A DNA stretch of 64,000 nucleotides from Toxorhynchites rutilus septentrionalis (GCF_029784135.1 NC_073745.1:160345335-160409334), one strand, 5' to 3'; shown: positions 54,122 through 64,000, numbered from the stretch's first letter. Made by a program: numbers and translations. Notes: a model not told the origin generated them from the sequence alone.

Positions 54122-55043
54122 GGGGTAGTGGGGGAAATTGGTCATGGGGGGCAAAGTGGTCACCCGCTTGTTTGGTAGTATAACTATTGCCTATAGATTC
54201 CGTATTGATAGTCACCTTATGTTTGAAGAGTTTAATGACTTTTGAGTCACCCTGTACTTCAGTAGAGCTGTCGCATGTCAAAATACAAATAAAAACAGAA
54301 ATTACTTTTTCGATAGCAATTCGGCCGTAGTTCTGTGCGCATGGTATCTAAGAAATTTCTCGTGAAATTTTGTTTATTCAATCTGATATATTGGACAAAT
54401 CATCAGTTTAGACGACTGTTCACATATTCTAGGGGAGGTGAACAGATATTTTGTTCAATCTCAGCGATTAATTAGCATAGAAATTATTTGATGTTTGGGG
54501 GCAAAGTGGTCATAGGTTAATAACGACTTGCAATGTTTTGTTTACTAAAGCTGATATATCTCATCACATTCTGCTCTTGGAGAAGATCCTTTTGTGGCTT
54601 TGACCCTGGACAAATATGCTACTTCAGCTAAACCAAGCCTCATTATGCGGAACGTTATGTGTTTCTTACTACGTTTTTGTATGCATGAGAAAATTTAAAT
54701 TTAAACTCTAGGTGAACAGGCCAAGCTTATTTCATACATGTACCTACTATATCAAATATTATTTGAACAAATTTGGACTAAAAAAAAGCATAAATCTATC
54801 CCATTTAGCTTGATATGTGCGGGTGACCACTTTACCTCCAAGCAAAAAAAAAGGTCGGTTTTTCACTTTTTTTTCTAATGATGAAAAGTGTACTTTTATA
54901 GTAATTTATAGTAAAAGCCGTTTGCTATCTTGAAGAACGATGAGTTGAACTATAATATTCTTCGAGAAACCGGAAATGAATCGGTATGTGAACGCAGAAA
55001 ATGGGCATATTCCTTAGGGTGACCACTATGCCCCAACTTCCCA
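54122..55043. mobile_element. TA-target MITE, GGCAAAGTGGTCA family, copy 2, inside a LINE
   Basis: Left end GGGGTAGTGGGGGAAATTGG then GGGGCAAAGTGGTCACCC; right end inverted, GGGTGACCACTATGCCCCAA. TA flanks both (54120-54121 and 55044-55045). Further inner copies of GGCAAAGTGGTCA (54502) and GTGACCACTTTACC (54822) give a nested inverted layout. It is about 922 bp and non-coding. Confidence 0.87.
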
Positions 55044-55045
55044 TA

Positions 55046-55240
55046 TGTGTAGCGCTGTTACTGTGGAATTGCCTGATTGGTAGGGAAACTGGTATTTAGA
55101 TTTGGACATGAATACAGACTTTATGTATTCATGTAATACTTTTTCCATAGTTTTCGGCAATATTGATGATGAATTGGTCTGAGTGCCTGGTGATCTTGGA
55201 CAAACATGATTACGATACCAAAGTTCTGGACATGATCTCC
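55046..55240 (-). pseudogene. LINE ORF2 remnant, RT fingers (upstream piece)
   Basis: Minus strand reads SSILPKTMEKVLHEYIKSVF, MSKSKYQFPYQSGNSTVTAL, the RT segment that directly precedes the IEKS-KK-piece at about 54110. The MITE thus inserted between the two. The 5' remainder is lost at the SINE fragment at 55244. Confidence 0.8.
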
Positions 55241-55243
55241 GTT

Positions 55244-55372
55244 CATTCAAGACGTGTTTTTCGGCATAGAAATCTCAACTAAGTTCTACTAATAAAATAT
55301 GACGCAAGTAATACCTACGTTTAGAAGGCAAAAGTTCCACTGGGAACGTTAGTGCCATCCAAGAAGAAAAAG
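55244..55372 (+). mobile_element. SINE family A, 3' fragment
   Basis: It matches the last 130 bp of the SINE at 8391: CATAGAAATCTCAACTAAGT, GACGCAAGTAATAC, GGCAAAAGTTCC and GGGAACGTTAGTGCCAT, then AAGAAGAAAAAGA. The tRNA head is missing. Confidence 0.82.
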
Positions 55373-55560
55373 ATGAATGTGGAATCAGAATTTGATCGTT
55401 CAAGCATGTCATTTTAGCTACTTGAATGCGATGAAATTTTTGAAGATAAGTTAGCTCTTTGGGCACTAGTCGTGCTGCGAGTTTTCTTAGGCCCAAAACA
55501 TCAACCAAATTATGACAAACGTGAGGGACTTTTAATTCAAGGGCTAGCTCTCTCAATCTT
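55373..55560 (-). pseudogene. mariner-like transposase fragment
   Basis: Minus strand reads RELALELKVPHVCHNLVDVL then LGLRKLAARLVPKELTYLQ and HRIQVAK. This is the second helix-turn-helix and linker of a mariner-type transposase. No catalytic motif follows. Confidence 0.7.
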
Positions 55561-56430
55561 AACGATCTCCTAGCACCATTCCTTTTATTTTGTCGATGGT
55601 TTCATCAGTTGAATAGGGATGGTCGTCCTTGACGTGGCAAATCGTTCATCTCTTTTCGGCTGTCTTTGAATGCCCTATACCTTTCATATGCCCGTGTTTT
55701 CGACTAAGTTGATTCACCAAATGTATTCTGCAACATATTGAACGTTTCGACACAAGAGATTTTGTTTGCAACACAAAACTTCACAAAATATCTTTGACCA
55801 ATAGAATCATCAATATCGAAAAACGCCGAGCAAAAAAGAGATAACTTATTGTTAACGTTATGAACAAACGCGCTCAAAATTGACATTTAGAAGGCAGTAC
55901 ACTATGGAAACTTGAAAAATTAAAAAATTAAATTTCTGGCTTAAAATGTTCTCTAGGACGTCTACTTTACTGTAGTTTTTGTCCCAGGTTTCCCCGATGC
56001 TCCGTTTCGAAGTTACAAGCCAATTAGTGGACCGGAGTTCAACAATTTCTGCGGAAAATCGGATTAGGAACAAATCAAACGAACAGAGATGCAGATTTCA
56101 GAAGCAGCTAGGATTTTTTCGATGTTTTGAAAAATAATATTTTTGTAAATGTTTTCGTTTCGATTTTTGAGGCAAAAACGCATATTTTTACAAAACAATG
56201 TCACCATTTCGTTAAAAATCAATATTTTGAAAAAAATCCTACGTACGATGAAATATATCCAAGATCAAGTAAAAAAATCATTGGTTGAAATCGGTCCACT
56301 AGTAAAACTTGTAGAACTCCCACCAGTTTACAAGGTTTTGGCTGCAAGGGTTCAACAAACCAGTTGAACTATTCAGGGAACAGTTCAATTGGCACCAATT
56401 TATTTTTTGTTTGTTAAATAATTTGTTTGT
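55561..56430. other. no recognised gene
   Basis: Open frames here have no known motif. Similar phrases about TTAGTGGACCGGAGTT (56030) and GGTCCACTAGTAAAACTTGT (56295) suggest a loose inverted pair. Confidence 0.4.
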
Positions 56431-56439
56431 TAAATAATG

Positions 56440-57490
56440 TTCATCTGCGTCATTTACGTCCCCCCTGATCGCGTCAATGACGAAACTCTGGTGTTACACT
56501 GTGAATCATTAGAACCTCACGTATGACTTTGTCGGACAAGATACTCACTTCAACATGCATGTGACTTCAACATGCGTTCTATCAGCTGGTTCCAAGGTAC
56601 TTCGGGCTATCTCCATCCCAACCTTGCTCGCTCATCGATGAATCCTGTTCAAAAACAGCTTTTGGATGACTATAACACCGCAGGGCTCGTCCAATTCAAC
56701 TCGTTTCACAACTCTAACGGTCGTCTTCTCGACCTCTGCTTTGTCAGCCGAGAACTCTCTAATGACATTACCGTATCGAGTGCCCCTGCCCCGCTAGTAA
56801 GAGAATGCCAGCATCATCCACCTCTTAACCTGTTCATAAACGAATGTGTTCCGTATGAATTTGCCTCAACAGCGGAAATAACTCGTTTTGAGGTTTAGGA
56901 AAACAGACTTCAACAGAATGAATCATTTTCTGTCCTCCATCAACTGGAATGACTTGTTACGCGACCTGTCCGTTGAAGCGTCGGTTGATATTTTTACTTC
57001 CGTCCCGAACTACACCTTTGACCAATTCACGCCCAAGCTAGTTAGTAGAAGACCACTATATCCTCCCTGGTCCAATGCCATCCTCAAACGACTGAAGTCG
57101 ATTAAAAGATCAGCTCTCAAAAAACTCTCGCGAAATCAAAATTACTATGGACGGTCATATTACATAAGACGGGTCTATGGTACTAGGTGAGGCCGTTTCG
57201 TCACTAAGTTGGTTAGGGGAGCGGTATATGAAAACAGTACGGAAGAAAGTAGAAGGGGAATTATAGTATATACTTCTAGGCGCCTTGATATTACAATGAC
57301 GATCATGATTACAATGTGACAATGAGCTTTGGCAGAAAGGAAGCTTCTTCTCACTCATCGATAGGTCTTCTCTTCAGGGAACAATTTTCAGCTATGTTCA
57401 CGAATGAAATGCTTGATCCACAACAGGTGTCTGAAGCGGTAGCCAGCGTACCACTTCGCCCAGCTATCGGCCCGCATCCACAGATCTCGC
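56440..57490 (+). pseudogene. Jockey/CR1-like LINE endonuclease-to-RT linker remnant
   Basis: Frames at 56572-56898 and 56888-57190 read DFNMRSISWFQGTSGYLHP (GDFN-type endonuclease motif), SNGRLLDLCFVSRELSN, a C-QHHPPLNL step (from SDHxPL), then FNRMNHFLSSINWNDLL and PPWSNAILKRLKSIKRSALK. A third piece at 57316-57490 reads LFREQFSAMFTNEML and ASVPLRPAIGPHPQIS. Stops and shifts separate them. The RT itself is not seen; the reading ends at the TTAA element. Confidence 0.82.
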
Positions 57491-57494
57491 TTAA

Positions 57495-58539
57495 GGTGAA
57501 GGTGGAAGCTAGCCACAAATGGCTGCCACAATGACGCTCATTTGTGGCTAGGGAGCTCCCACATCCCTCGCCCGAAAATCCATAATTTTGCGAAACAGTG
57601 TGAAGAAAATGATCGTTTTCGCACACTTCCCATCAAGTAATATCAACCAAACTCTAATCGATTCCTTACAAGATATTAAATTTTCATCTGCTGTCGTACT
57701 GTATAGTAAAAAACATCGTAGAACTCGAGCTAGTGCTCTGAAAGTTAAATTTTCATTTTTCAATCTTCGACAATGGTTTTGTTTGTATTGGTGAAAGCAT
57801 CGTTATTTTTTCGACACTGATGCCAGACAATATCATCGAAACAGCTATAAAAGTCGCTCAATAAAATGTTATTCCTGAGTCATAGCGTTTTATGTCATGA
57901 AAATCAATAGAATAAAATTATGTTGATATCAATACAATTAGTATTTTTACGTTTATTGAGTCTATAATGTAAGTTTTAGCAACATTAAAATTGGGTAAGA
58001 AAATTGTATTGCAGAGCTCGGAACACTGCCACGGCTGCCTATACTTTCAAAAATAGTAAACGGAAAAGTATTACATTCAATCAAAATGCCTCGGCCAACG
58101 AAGAGAAGGGTTAAGGCTCTCCAACGTTAATATGTGAAAACAATACGAAAACAATACGATCAACGAACAAAGAATATTAAGGAATTATCAACATCGAGTT
58201 ACTATGCGGAAGAACTTGTTAATACCAAAAGAGCCCCAATTCACATGTGTTATAAATTTGCTCATGTTACGCTCGCGTTAAATCAGAATTTTACTTCATA
58301 TGCAAATGCACCTTCTATATATATTTATATTTGCAATTGTTCATCGGAACATATCATTCATACATTTTACGCCTATTTTTTAAATGTATTCAAAGACTCG
58401 TGTCAATGAAGCGCCACACAGTCTGATAAGTGAATTGATCTATTTACGTGTGCTTTGGTCTTCTCCCACAAACACTATTACTCCATTTTTACACGTGGGT
58501 TTACCTATTCTACTACAATGGCTAGCTTCCACCTTCACC
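57495..58539. mobile_element. TTAA-target inverted-repeat element, 1,045 bp (piggyBac-like MITE)
   Basis: TTAA stands at both ends (57491-57494 and 58540-58543). The TIRs GGTGAAGGTGGAAGCTAGCC are perfect inverted copies of at least 20 bp. Just inside the left end is a 13-bp palindromic pair CTAGCCACAAATG/CATTTGTGGCTAG (57510 and 57538). TTAA duplication is the hallmark of piggyBac. The inner frame at 58087 (MPRPTKRRVKALQR, stop, VKTIRKQYDQ) is short and unrecognised, so the copy is non-autonomous. Confidence 0.82.
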
Positions 58540-58543
58540 TTAA

Positions 58544-58975
58544 CAGTATTGAATCCAGTTGCGCTCGTTTAACGTATTAAGGACCGCTCGTTTTGGGGCA
58601 AACTTGAACGCTTTATTTGTTCGGATTCCACGAATGAGATCGTTTTCTTCGATGTGGATGGGACGAACGCGAGCCATCGGTAGGCTTTGTTAGATTCTTG
58701 GCAAAACAAGGATTTGACCTTCAAGCGTAGAAAACACGGGTTATTTCGTGATCCATCCGTAACAGACAGAACGCGAAACACGAGAAATCTCGTGAGCGAT
58801 CCGTAATGTGTTAAAATGCTCAACAAATCCGGGTCCAACAATCCCCATATTACTTCAATTATACCATCGACAATCGTTGTATCATATCCCTCCTACCCAA
58901 TCGATAAACTTTTACTTAGTCGGGGCAATACATACACATACTCTTTACAGATACACAGGTTGAAGGTTGTGCAGG
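58544..58975. other. no recognised gene
   Basis: I expected the interrupted LINE to resume here and could not see RT motifs. A minus frame at 58569-58841 has no recognised domain. Confidence 0.35.
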
Positions 58976-58979
58976 CCAC

Positions 58980-59365
58980 TGATCATTCAACAAGAGCCAA
59001 AGGTTGTACCGCTCATGACAACTCTACACGAGCTGAAGATTGTACCGCCCAGTGACCATTCTACCCTGGATTCCTCGAGTCAAGAGAGATGCACCACGAT
59101 TGATATGAGGTAAAGACTAGGGGGCGTCGCTGATCAATGGTCAGTTGCACCCCAATAGGTAGTATCCCGTGTCGGCCACACATACATAGTACTGGAGACT
59201 GCAACTTCCCAATTATGAGAATCTTTGTAATACTAACCACGAGCCAACCGCGAGTTATCGGTTACATATTACTAACATAGTTGTTGGACAAAAATTGTCA
59301 AAATATTGGACTCCCGGCCCCGTCAGGCTAATGCCACATGTGCCTTAATAAAATATATATTTTGG
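58980..59365 (+). repeat. probable LINE 3' untranslated remnant
   Basis: GACTCCCGGCCCCGTCAGGC, TAATGCCACATGTGCCTTAA and then TAAAATATATAT look like the end of a non-LTR element 3' UTR. Two related phrases about GGTTGTACCGC at 59005 and 59039 form a short tandem. Assignment rests on style only. Confidence 0.35.
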
Positions 59366-59369
59366 AAAA

Positions 59370-60030
59370 AATACGCCTCTCAAACGTGAAACCACCGTTA
59401 AAGATTTAGGTATTCTCCTAGATTCACGCCTAACCTTCAAAGATCACGTAGGTTATATAACCACTAAAGCCTCAAGAAGTCTTGGCTTCATCTTTCGCGC
59501 TGCAAAACAATTCACTGATGTCCATTGCCTGAAAGTTCTTTATTGCTTGGTTGGTTCGATCCTCACTGGAGTATGCAGCAGTTGTATGGGCACCACACTA
59601 CCAAAACGGTATACAACAAGTAGAGGCTATTCAACGCAAATTTATCCGCTGCCAGCTAATCGATCTAGATCTTCTTATGAACCGAAGAAATGTTGCTAAG
59701 GCTTGCTTAGTGTCTGATATCTTGCAATCTCACATCGACTGCTCTGTTTTGCTAGACAGGTTTAATTTCGATATACGACCCTTCGGTCGTACGATTTTCT
59801 ACGAATTCCGACATTCCACACCAACTACGGCCACAATGAGCCAATTAATAGTATGTGTCGTGTATTTAACCGTTTTTGATTATCATTTGTCCCGCTCTGC
59901 TAATAAAAGTAGGTTTCGTGAAGTGCTCCGATAGTTCAGTTTATTTTAGTATATTGTGTTCCGTTGGTTTAGTCTAGGTTAACATTAAGTAGAATAAGAT
60001 ATATTGATGTTAGATGTAAGTTGTGTCATT
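59370..60030 (+). pseudogene. Jockey-type LINE ORF2 C-terminus and 3' UTR
   Basis: The frame 59551-59934 reads SSLEYAAVVWAPHYQNGIQQ, VEAIQRKFIR, MNRRNVAKACLVSDIL and FDYHLSRSANKS. Upstream, in another frame, is SRSLGFIFRAAKQFTDVHCL. It is the same family as the fragment at 4966-5602, but lacks the ALRNLPW-type block after QRKFIR. The 3' UTR runs to about 60030 and no clear tail is left. Confidence 0.82.
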
Positions 60031-60289
60031 AGGATTATATAATCTATTGATGCTTCAAAAGAGGAGGTTTTATGCCCATTCAAGAAAAAAAGGCTTGAAT
60101 AAGCCACACTTAAATGGGCTTTTCTCTCACTCCAAAAAACAGGAAGTGGGTTATATCTATGGTATAACCGCAATGGTGACGTAGGACTATCGTTGATTCA
60201 GTGATCATTTGTTTGAAGTTGAATCTGAATCCATTCTGAATGAATGACTAAATGAATATTTGAGGCACTTCGAAAACGAGAGCTCTTTC

Positions 60290-62150
60290 GCTTGCATGTT
60301 ATTTTCAATGCCAAGAGGAACTGGCAGATTATTTTGCAGCAGCGATATCTTTCCGGATTCTTCTCGAAGTCCACCACCAGTGGTGAATGCTAACTCGATA
60401 ACCACCTGTTAATTGCACTTGATTGAAAAACCACAAAATCAATTGTATTTGGTCGCAGTATTATATGGATAGAAAACGTTAAAATATACTCTTTTATTTT
60501 TTTATTATAAATTATTTTTCAGCAACGGTCACTTCTTTCCGGATTCTTCTCGATAATCAGCAAACGTAAAGAGTTGCGCGCGTGTATGTGTGTGTGTGAC
60601 GGTTGCTCCGATATCTCAAGCGGAACCAATTTTCGATGCTGGTATTCTCTCGGTCGTTTTCTCTTCTCTTAATGATAATGAATCCCTTGATCCTTCGCCG
60701 TCCAGCTCGTCCAGCTCGTTCAACTCGTTCAGTAACGATGTTGTCTTGTCGATGTCCTCACGAAAAATGAATTCGTTTCACCACCACAATATCGCTCAAG
60801 TATGCTTTTTGTCCGTGACTGAATCGAAAGAAGTTGTGGTTTACGATGGAAATTTGGAAGGAAAACTAGAGGCGAATGAACTCTTTGAGTTTGAAACTTT
60901 CTGCGACTGAGCAATAATTGAAAATTATATGATTTTCGCGATGCGAAACATTTTCCATTGCGCGCGCGAACTGTATTCGATACGAAAATATTCTACTGAT
61001 GGGGGAGAATAATCTACAGAAGCTTTCCTGCTAATTAGTTGCACTTGATTGAAGAATCACAAAACCAAATGTATTCGATCGCAGCAGTACTATGTGGATA
61101 GAAAACATTAAAATAAACTCTTCCGCTTAAACATAATTTTCAATTCCAAGGGAACTGGCATATTATTTAGCAGTAACGATGACATCATTCCGGATTCTTC
61201 TCGAAGTCCACCACCAGTGGTTAATGCTAACTTAATAACCACCTGTTAATTGCACTTGATTGAAAAATCACAAAACCAACTGTATTTGATCGCAGTTTTA
61301 CATGGATAGGAAACATTAAAATAAACTTTTTCACGTGAATATATTTTTCAATTCCCAGGGTAACTGGCAGATTATTTTCCAGCAACGATTGAATCTTTCC
61401 GGAATTTTCTCAATGCTGAATGGTGTCCAAACGAAAAAACATCCATGCGTGTATGTGTGTGTGTGGCGGCTGCTTCGATGTCTTCCCGGGGAGCCGTTTT
61501 TCGATGCTGATACTCTCTTGGTCACCTTCTCTTCTCCTCCTGCCTCCTGCCTCCTGGCTTTTCTGCCCTCCCTCACAGTTACAAACAAACTGCATGTCTT
61601 TCAGATCAGGTCAGGCTAGGTAATGAATCCCTCGATCCCTTGATTCCTCGCCGAAAAAGAATAATTTTCAGAAGCTTTCCTGTTGATTGCGATCGATTGA
61701 AAAATCACAAAACCAAATGTATTTGGTTGCATTGTTATATGGATAGAAAACATTAAAATAAACTCTTTCTCATCAATGTATTTTTCAATTCCTCAGGGAA
61801 CTGACAGAGTATTTTTCAGCAACGATTAGTTCTTTCCCGATTTTCCTCGATACTTGAAGCCCACCAGTGGTTAATGCTAACTCGATAACCACCTGTTAAT
61901 AGCACTTAATCGAAAAATATTTGGTCACAGTGTTACATGGATAGAAAACATTAAAATGAACTCTTTCGCATGAATATATTTTTCAGTTTTCAGGGGAACT
62001 GGCAGATTATTTTTCAACAACGATTGAATCTTTCCGGAAATTTCTCGATGCTGAATGGCATCCAAACGAAAATAGTTCCGCGCGTGTATGTGTGTGTGTT
62101 GGTTGCTCCCATGTTTCAAGCGGAACCGTTTGTGGCATCACTCTCCTCCT
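60290..62150. repeat. degenerate tandem array of 200-700-bp modules
   Basis: Recurring blocks: AACTGGCAGATTATTTT-CAGCAACGAT (near 60320, 61153, 61360, 61800, 61998), TTTCCGGA-TT-TCTCGA (60353, 60536, 61190, 61396, 62032), AATGCTAACT-ATAACCACCTGTTAAT (60385, 61223, 61873), ATGGATAGAAAAC-TTAAAAT (60465, 61095, 61303, 61740, 61937) and GTGTATGTGTGTGTGT (60582, 61450, 62087). Block order is kept but some units lack blocks, so it grew by unequal duplication. Open frames inside are by-products. Confidence 0.8.
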
Positions 62151-62306
62151 GATGGATTCCCTTCTGGCCTTAGGTGCACAAACAGGCTCTTGGTGACACC
62201 GTTCATCAGCGCTTTCATGATAAACGAAATTAGCTTCACAACAACAGCGACAACATGCTCCAATCGCTGTTCAATTATAACTGAGTGGATTTCCGAGCGG
62301 CGCTCG

Positions 62307-62322
62307 CTTATATACCGATTGG
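62307..62322 (-). promoter_or_regulatory. CCAAT/TATA promoter-like pair
   Basis: The minus strand has ACCAATCGGTATATAAGCGA: CCAAT and TATATAAG only a few bases apart, followed about 105 bp later by an ATG reading MKALMNGVTKSLFVHLRPEG (26 codons to a stop, counted from that Met). A compact CCAAT-TATA design resembles the promoters in the histone arms, but no histone codons follow. Confidence 0.45.
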
Positions 62323-62564
62323 TGATTTCAATAGCCTGTTTTGAAAGCAATTTTAAGGCAATTGAAACAAGTTTTTGGATGAAAAAGTAACAAGTATATA
62401 CCGCGTAGACATTTTATCTTTCGAATGAAGTGTTTATCATACCATTCCGGTCAGTTGTTTAAGAGCTATTGACGCTCAAAATCTCGGTCTCCGGCGTAAC
62501 GCTTTCGTTTTCGAAACTTTGATTTTACACCCCGGTATAGAAATGAAAGACGTAGTCCTACGTC

Positions 62565-62655
62565 AAAATAAAAATAAAATTAAAAATAAAAATAAAAATA
62601 TGATATCAGATATCAGAAAAAAATATGATATCAGATATCAGATATCAGATTAACC
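62565..62655. repeat. (AAAAT)n and (GATATCA)n microsatellites
   Basis: AAAATAAAAATAAAATT is followed by repeated TGATATCAGATATCAGA. They are immediately outside the 62549 GACGTAGTCCTACGTC site. Confidence 0.85.
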
Positions 62656-63002
62656 ATAGTAATTTATTTTCTCGTTGAAAGAAAAGTCGCGAAAAACCCA
62701 TATTTTTTATGCCCTTAAATGTGGCTCATTCAAGCCTTTTTTTTTCTTGAAATGAGCATAAAACCTCCTCTTCTTTGAGCATCGGTTGCATCGGGTTCTG
62801 GGTCGCAATTTCGGAGACATGGGAGAATATCGAAATATCCGTTCTGCAGAATATAGTAAATGCCAACACGAATTTTCCAGGTTATTAATACGTTGACTGC
62901 CACGGTTGTAGAGCGACTCGATGGAAATTTTTAAACGTATTAGAACCAACCTTTCTTATCGTAGTGGAAGGTATTTTTGTTCGAAAGGGAATGCTTATAA
63001 GC

Positions 63003-63135
63003 TTATATTAAACTGAACAGACGTCCCGCGTTACGCGGGACATTCCCGCATTTCAACAAAATGTCCCGCGTAAGATTCCGTCCCGCGAAACGTCCCGCAT
63101 TTGGCAAAAGAAACGAAAATGTCCCGCGATATCAA
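63003..63135. repeat. GTCCCGCG-rich cluster
   Basis: TCCCGC or its inverse occurs seven or more times in 130 bp, including the palindrome GTCCCGCGTTACGCGGGAC. It is GC-rich against AT-rich surroundings. The function is unknown. Confidence 0.7.
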
Positions 63136-63545
63136 TATATTTCAATATCACAATTTGATCATGTTGATTTTCTTAAATGTATGAACCTCAAAAAAAACTT
63201 TTATTTGGCAGACTGTTCAAGAGCGCTTCTGATGCATCCAAAGATTAATACGTTGAGCTGGTTTCATCGCACCGACATTGTTTAGAGTGTGTCATCTGGA
63301 AGCGACAGCAATGAAATTGGAAAATGATTTTTATAAAAGTCCCCAATTGGTCCGCAGGGACCAACGTGAGTCAGACGAAAAGTTCTTCTTTGGTTCCCTA
63401 GCCCGAGCTAGGGCTTAACGGGCTTAACGTTTTAAATAAGCCGGAAGAACTAGTGTATACTCGACAGGAAGAGGCAGAGTTGTTTGGTGAAGTATCGTAA
63501 ATGAAGCGCTGGGCGGTCTTACGGAAGTTGGCAGGAACCTGAACC
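63136..63545. other. presumed upstream region of the gene at 63546
   Basis: It contains the near-palindrome CCCGAGCTAGGGC and duplicated GGGCTTAACG words at 63400-63430. No coding frame and no TATA box is clear. Confidence 0.35.
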
Positions 63546-64000
63546 ATGGCCGATGAAAAGATGTATATCGGCGTGTTATTTTACCTTGTCGTGGCTTTGG
63601 TGGTCATCTGTCTCTCTATTTTGGCCATTCGCCCAAATGTTTTCTATCGGGCGCAACTGGGGAATGTTGGGAAGGTTGGTGGCCTTCGCGACAATGTTTG
63701 TCTCCAGTCGATCCATCCTCCAGTGATCTTTAGGCATAATTGGCTGATCCCAGGCATAAAGACCACATCACCTTCCCAACTCCGGCAAGCACTTCGTACT
63801 ATATATCTCCCGGTTCACCATAAGACTCGAAAGAAGAGCGACTTGGACATTCCCTTCACGTCTGTCAGAGAAGGACCTTCTTCGAGAACTTGATGTGAAT
63901 GATATATTCGACGTCATCGCTTACCTGGGGAACGTAAAGTACCCGGTCACCTGCCATTCGTTGAATTCTAGCATCAAGTACGTCTCGTCTTTCATGAGGA
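63546..64000 (+). CDS. unrecognised gene start, one N-terminal membrane segment; runs off the window
   Basis: The ATG is in the strong context GAACCATGG. Residues about 7-30 (YIGVLFYLVVALVVICLSIL) form a transmembrane helix or signal anchor, followed by AIRPNVFYRAQ. The frame stops at 63893, but from about 63845 the overlapping +1 frame gives a protein-like reading (SEKDLLRELDVNDIFDVIAY, LGNVKYPVTCHSLN) to the window edge. Either a frameshift, a base error or an unrecognised intron joins the two. I do not recognise the family. Confidence 0.45.

Larger units (their letters stand above)
60049..62783. mobile_element. inverted-repeat-bounded unit with GACGTAGGACTA sites and tandem array
   Basis: The arms 60049-60117 and 62709-62783 are inverted copies sharing GAGGAGGTTTTATGC, AAAAAGGCTTGAAT and AGCCACA. 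Just inside lie GACGTAGGACTAT (60178-60190) and GACGTAGTCCTACGTC (62549-62564), the latter preceded by CACCCCGGTAT as in the 24.6- and 26.1-kb sites. Between are a degenerate tandem array and a minus-strand TATA/CCAAT promoter. No transposase is seen. Confidence 0.6.

Overview
This is a repeat-dominated, gene-poor, AT-rich piece of an animal nuclear genome, most likely a mosquito (Culicinae suspected). The reasons are short splice-site-bounded exons on the minus strand (a GRAF-type BAR-domain exon, a three-exon group III secretory phospholipase A2), Pol III SINEs with target-site duplications, many mariner/Tc1/pogo pieces, Jockey- and I/Loner-like LINEs, and TA-, TTAA- and 8-bp-TSD DNA elements of the kinds that fill mosquito genomes. 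The species was not determined. No CRISPR, operon or rRNA was seen. The only tRNA-like sequences are SINE heads.

Layout. 0-2 kb: a pogo-like MITE and a long perfect hairpin. 1.9-8.8 kb: a hAT-like element (CAGGGCTGTGG ends, perfect 8-bp TSD) that has received a decayed LINE (copy A); that LINE was itself hit by a Jockey fragment and a SINE. 9-21.9 kb: mariner and pogo remnants, SINEs, foldback elements and AT-rich sequence without genes. 21.9-29.9 kb: a giant inverted repeat with arms of about 2.7 and 3.2 kb around a 2.2-kb centre. Both arms carry two broken histone H2A copies with histone-type 3' stem-loops and promoter elements. 30.1 kb: first coding exon of a Graf-like RhoGAP gene (minus). 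32-39 kb: CACGTGG-ended element, Tc1-like element, a LINE split by a SINE, mariner pieces and another SINE family. 39.3-45.3 kb: a LINE (copy B) of the same family as copy A, almost full length, with a 9-bp TSD, one nonsense codon in ORF2 and a shortened endonuclease. 46-48.4 kb: LINE and mariner remnants. 48.6-49.6 kb: apparently intact secretory PLA2 gene (minus). 51.9-52.2 kb: terminal exon of a cysteine-rich, probably secreted protein (minus). 52.5-55.2 kb: LINE split by a TA-target MITE whose sister lies at 50.9 kb. 56.4-59.9 kb: Jockey-like LINE pieces and a TTAA-target element. 60.0-62.8 kb: an inverted-repeat-bounded unit holding a degenerate tandem array and a TATA/CCAAT promoter. 63.5 kb to the end: start of an unrecognised gene with one N-terminal membrane segment.

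The three host genes (Graf, PLA2, the Cys-rich exon) share the minus strand but have no evident functional link. The most unusual item is the histone-bearing giant inverted repeat. Its ends, its inner junctions and the separate 60-62.8 kb unit all carry the same palindromic 16-mer (GACGTAGTCCTACGTC or a one-sided version), which suggests a family of structured elements that carry histone gene parts.
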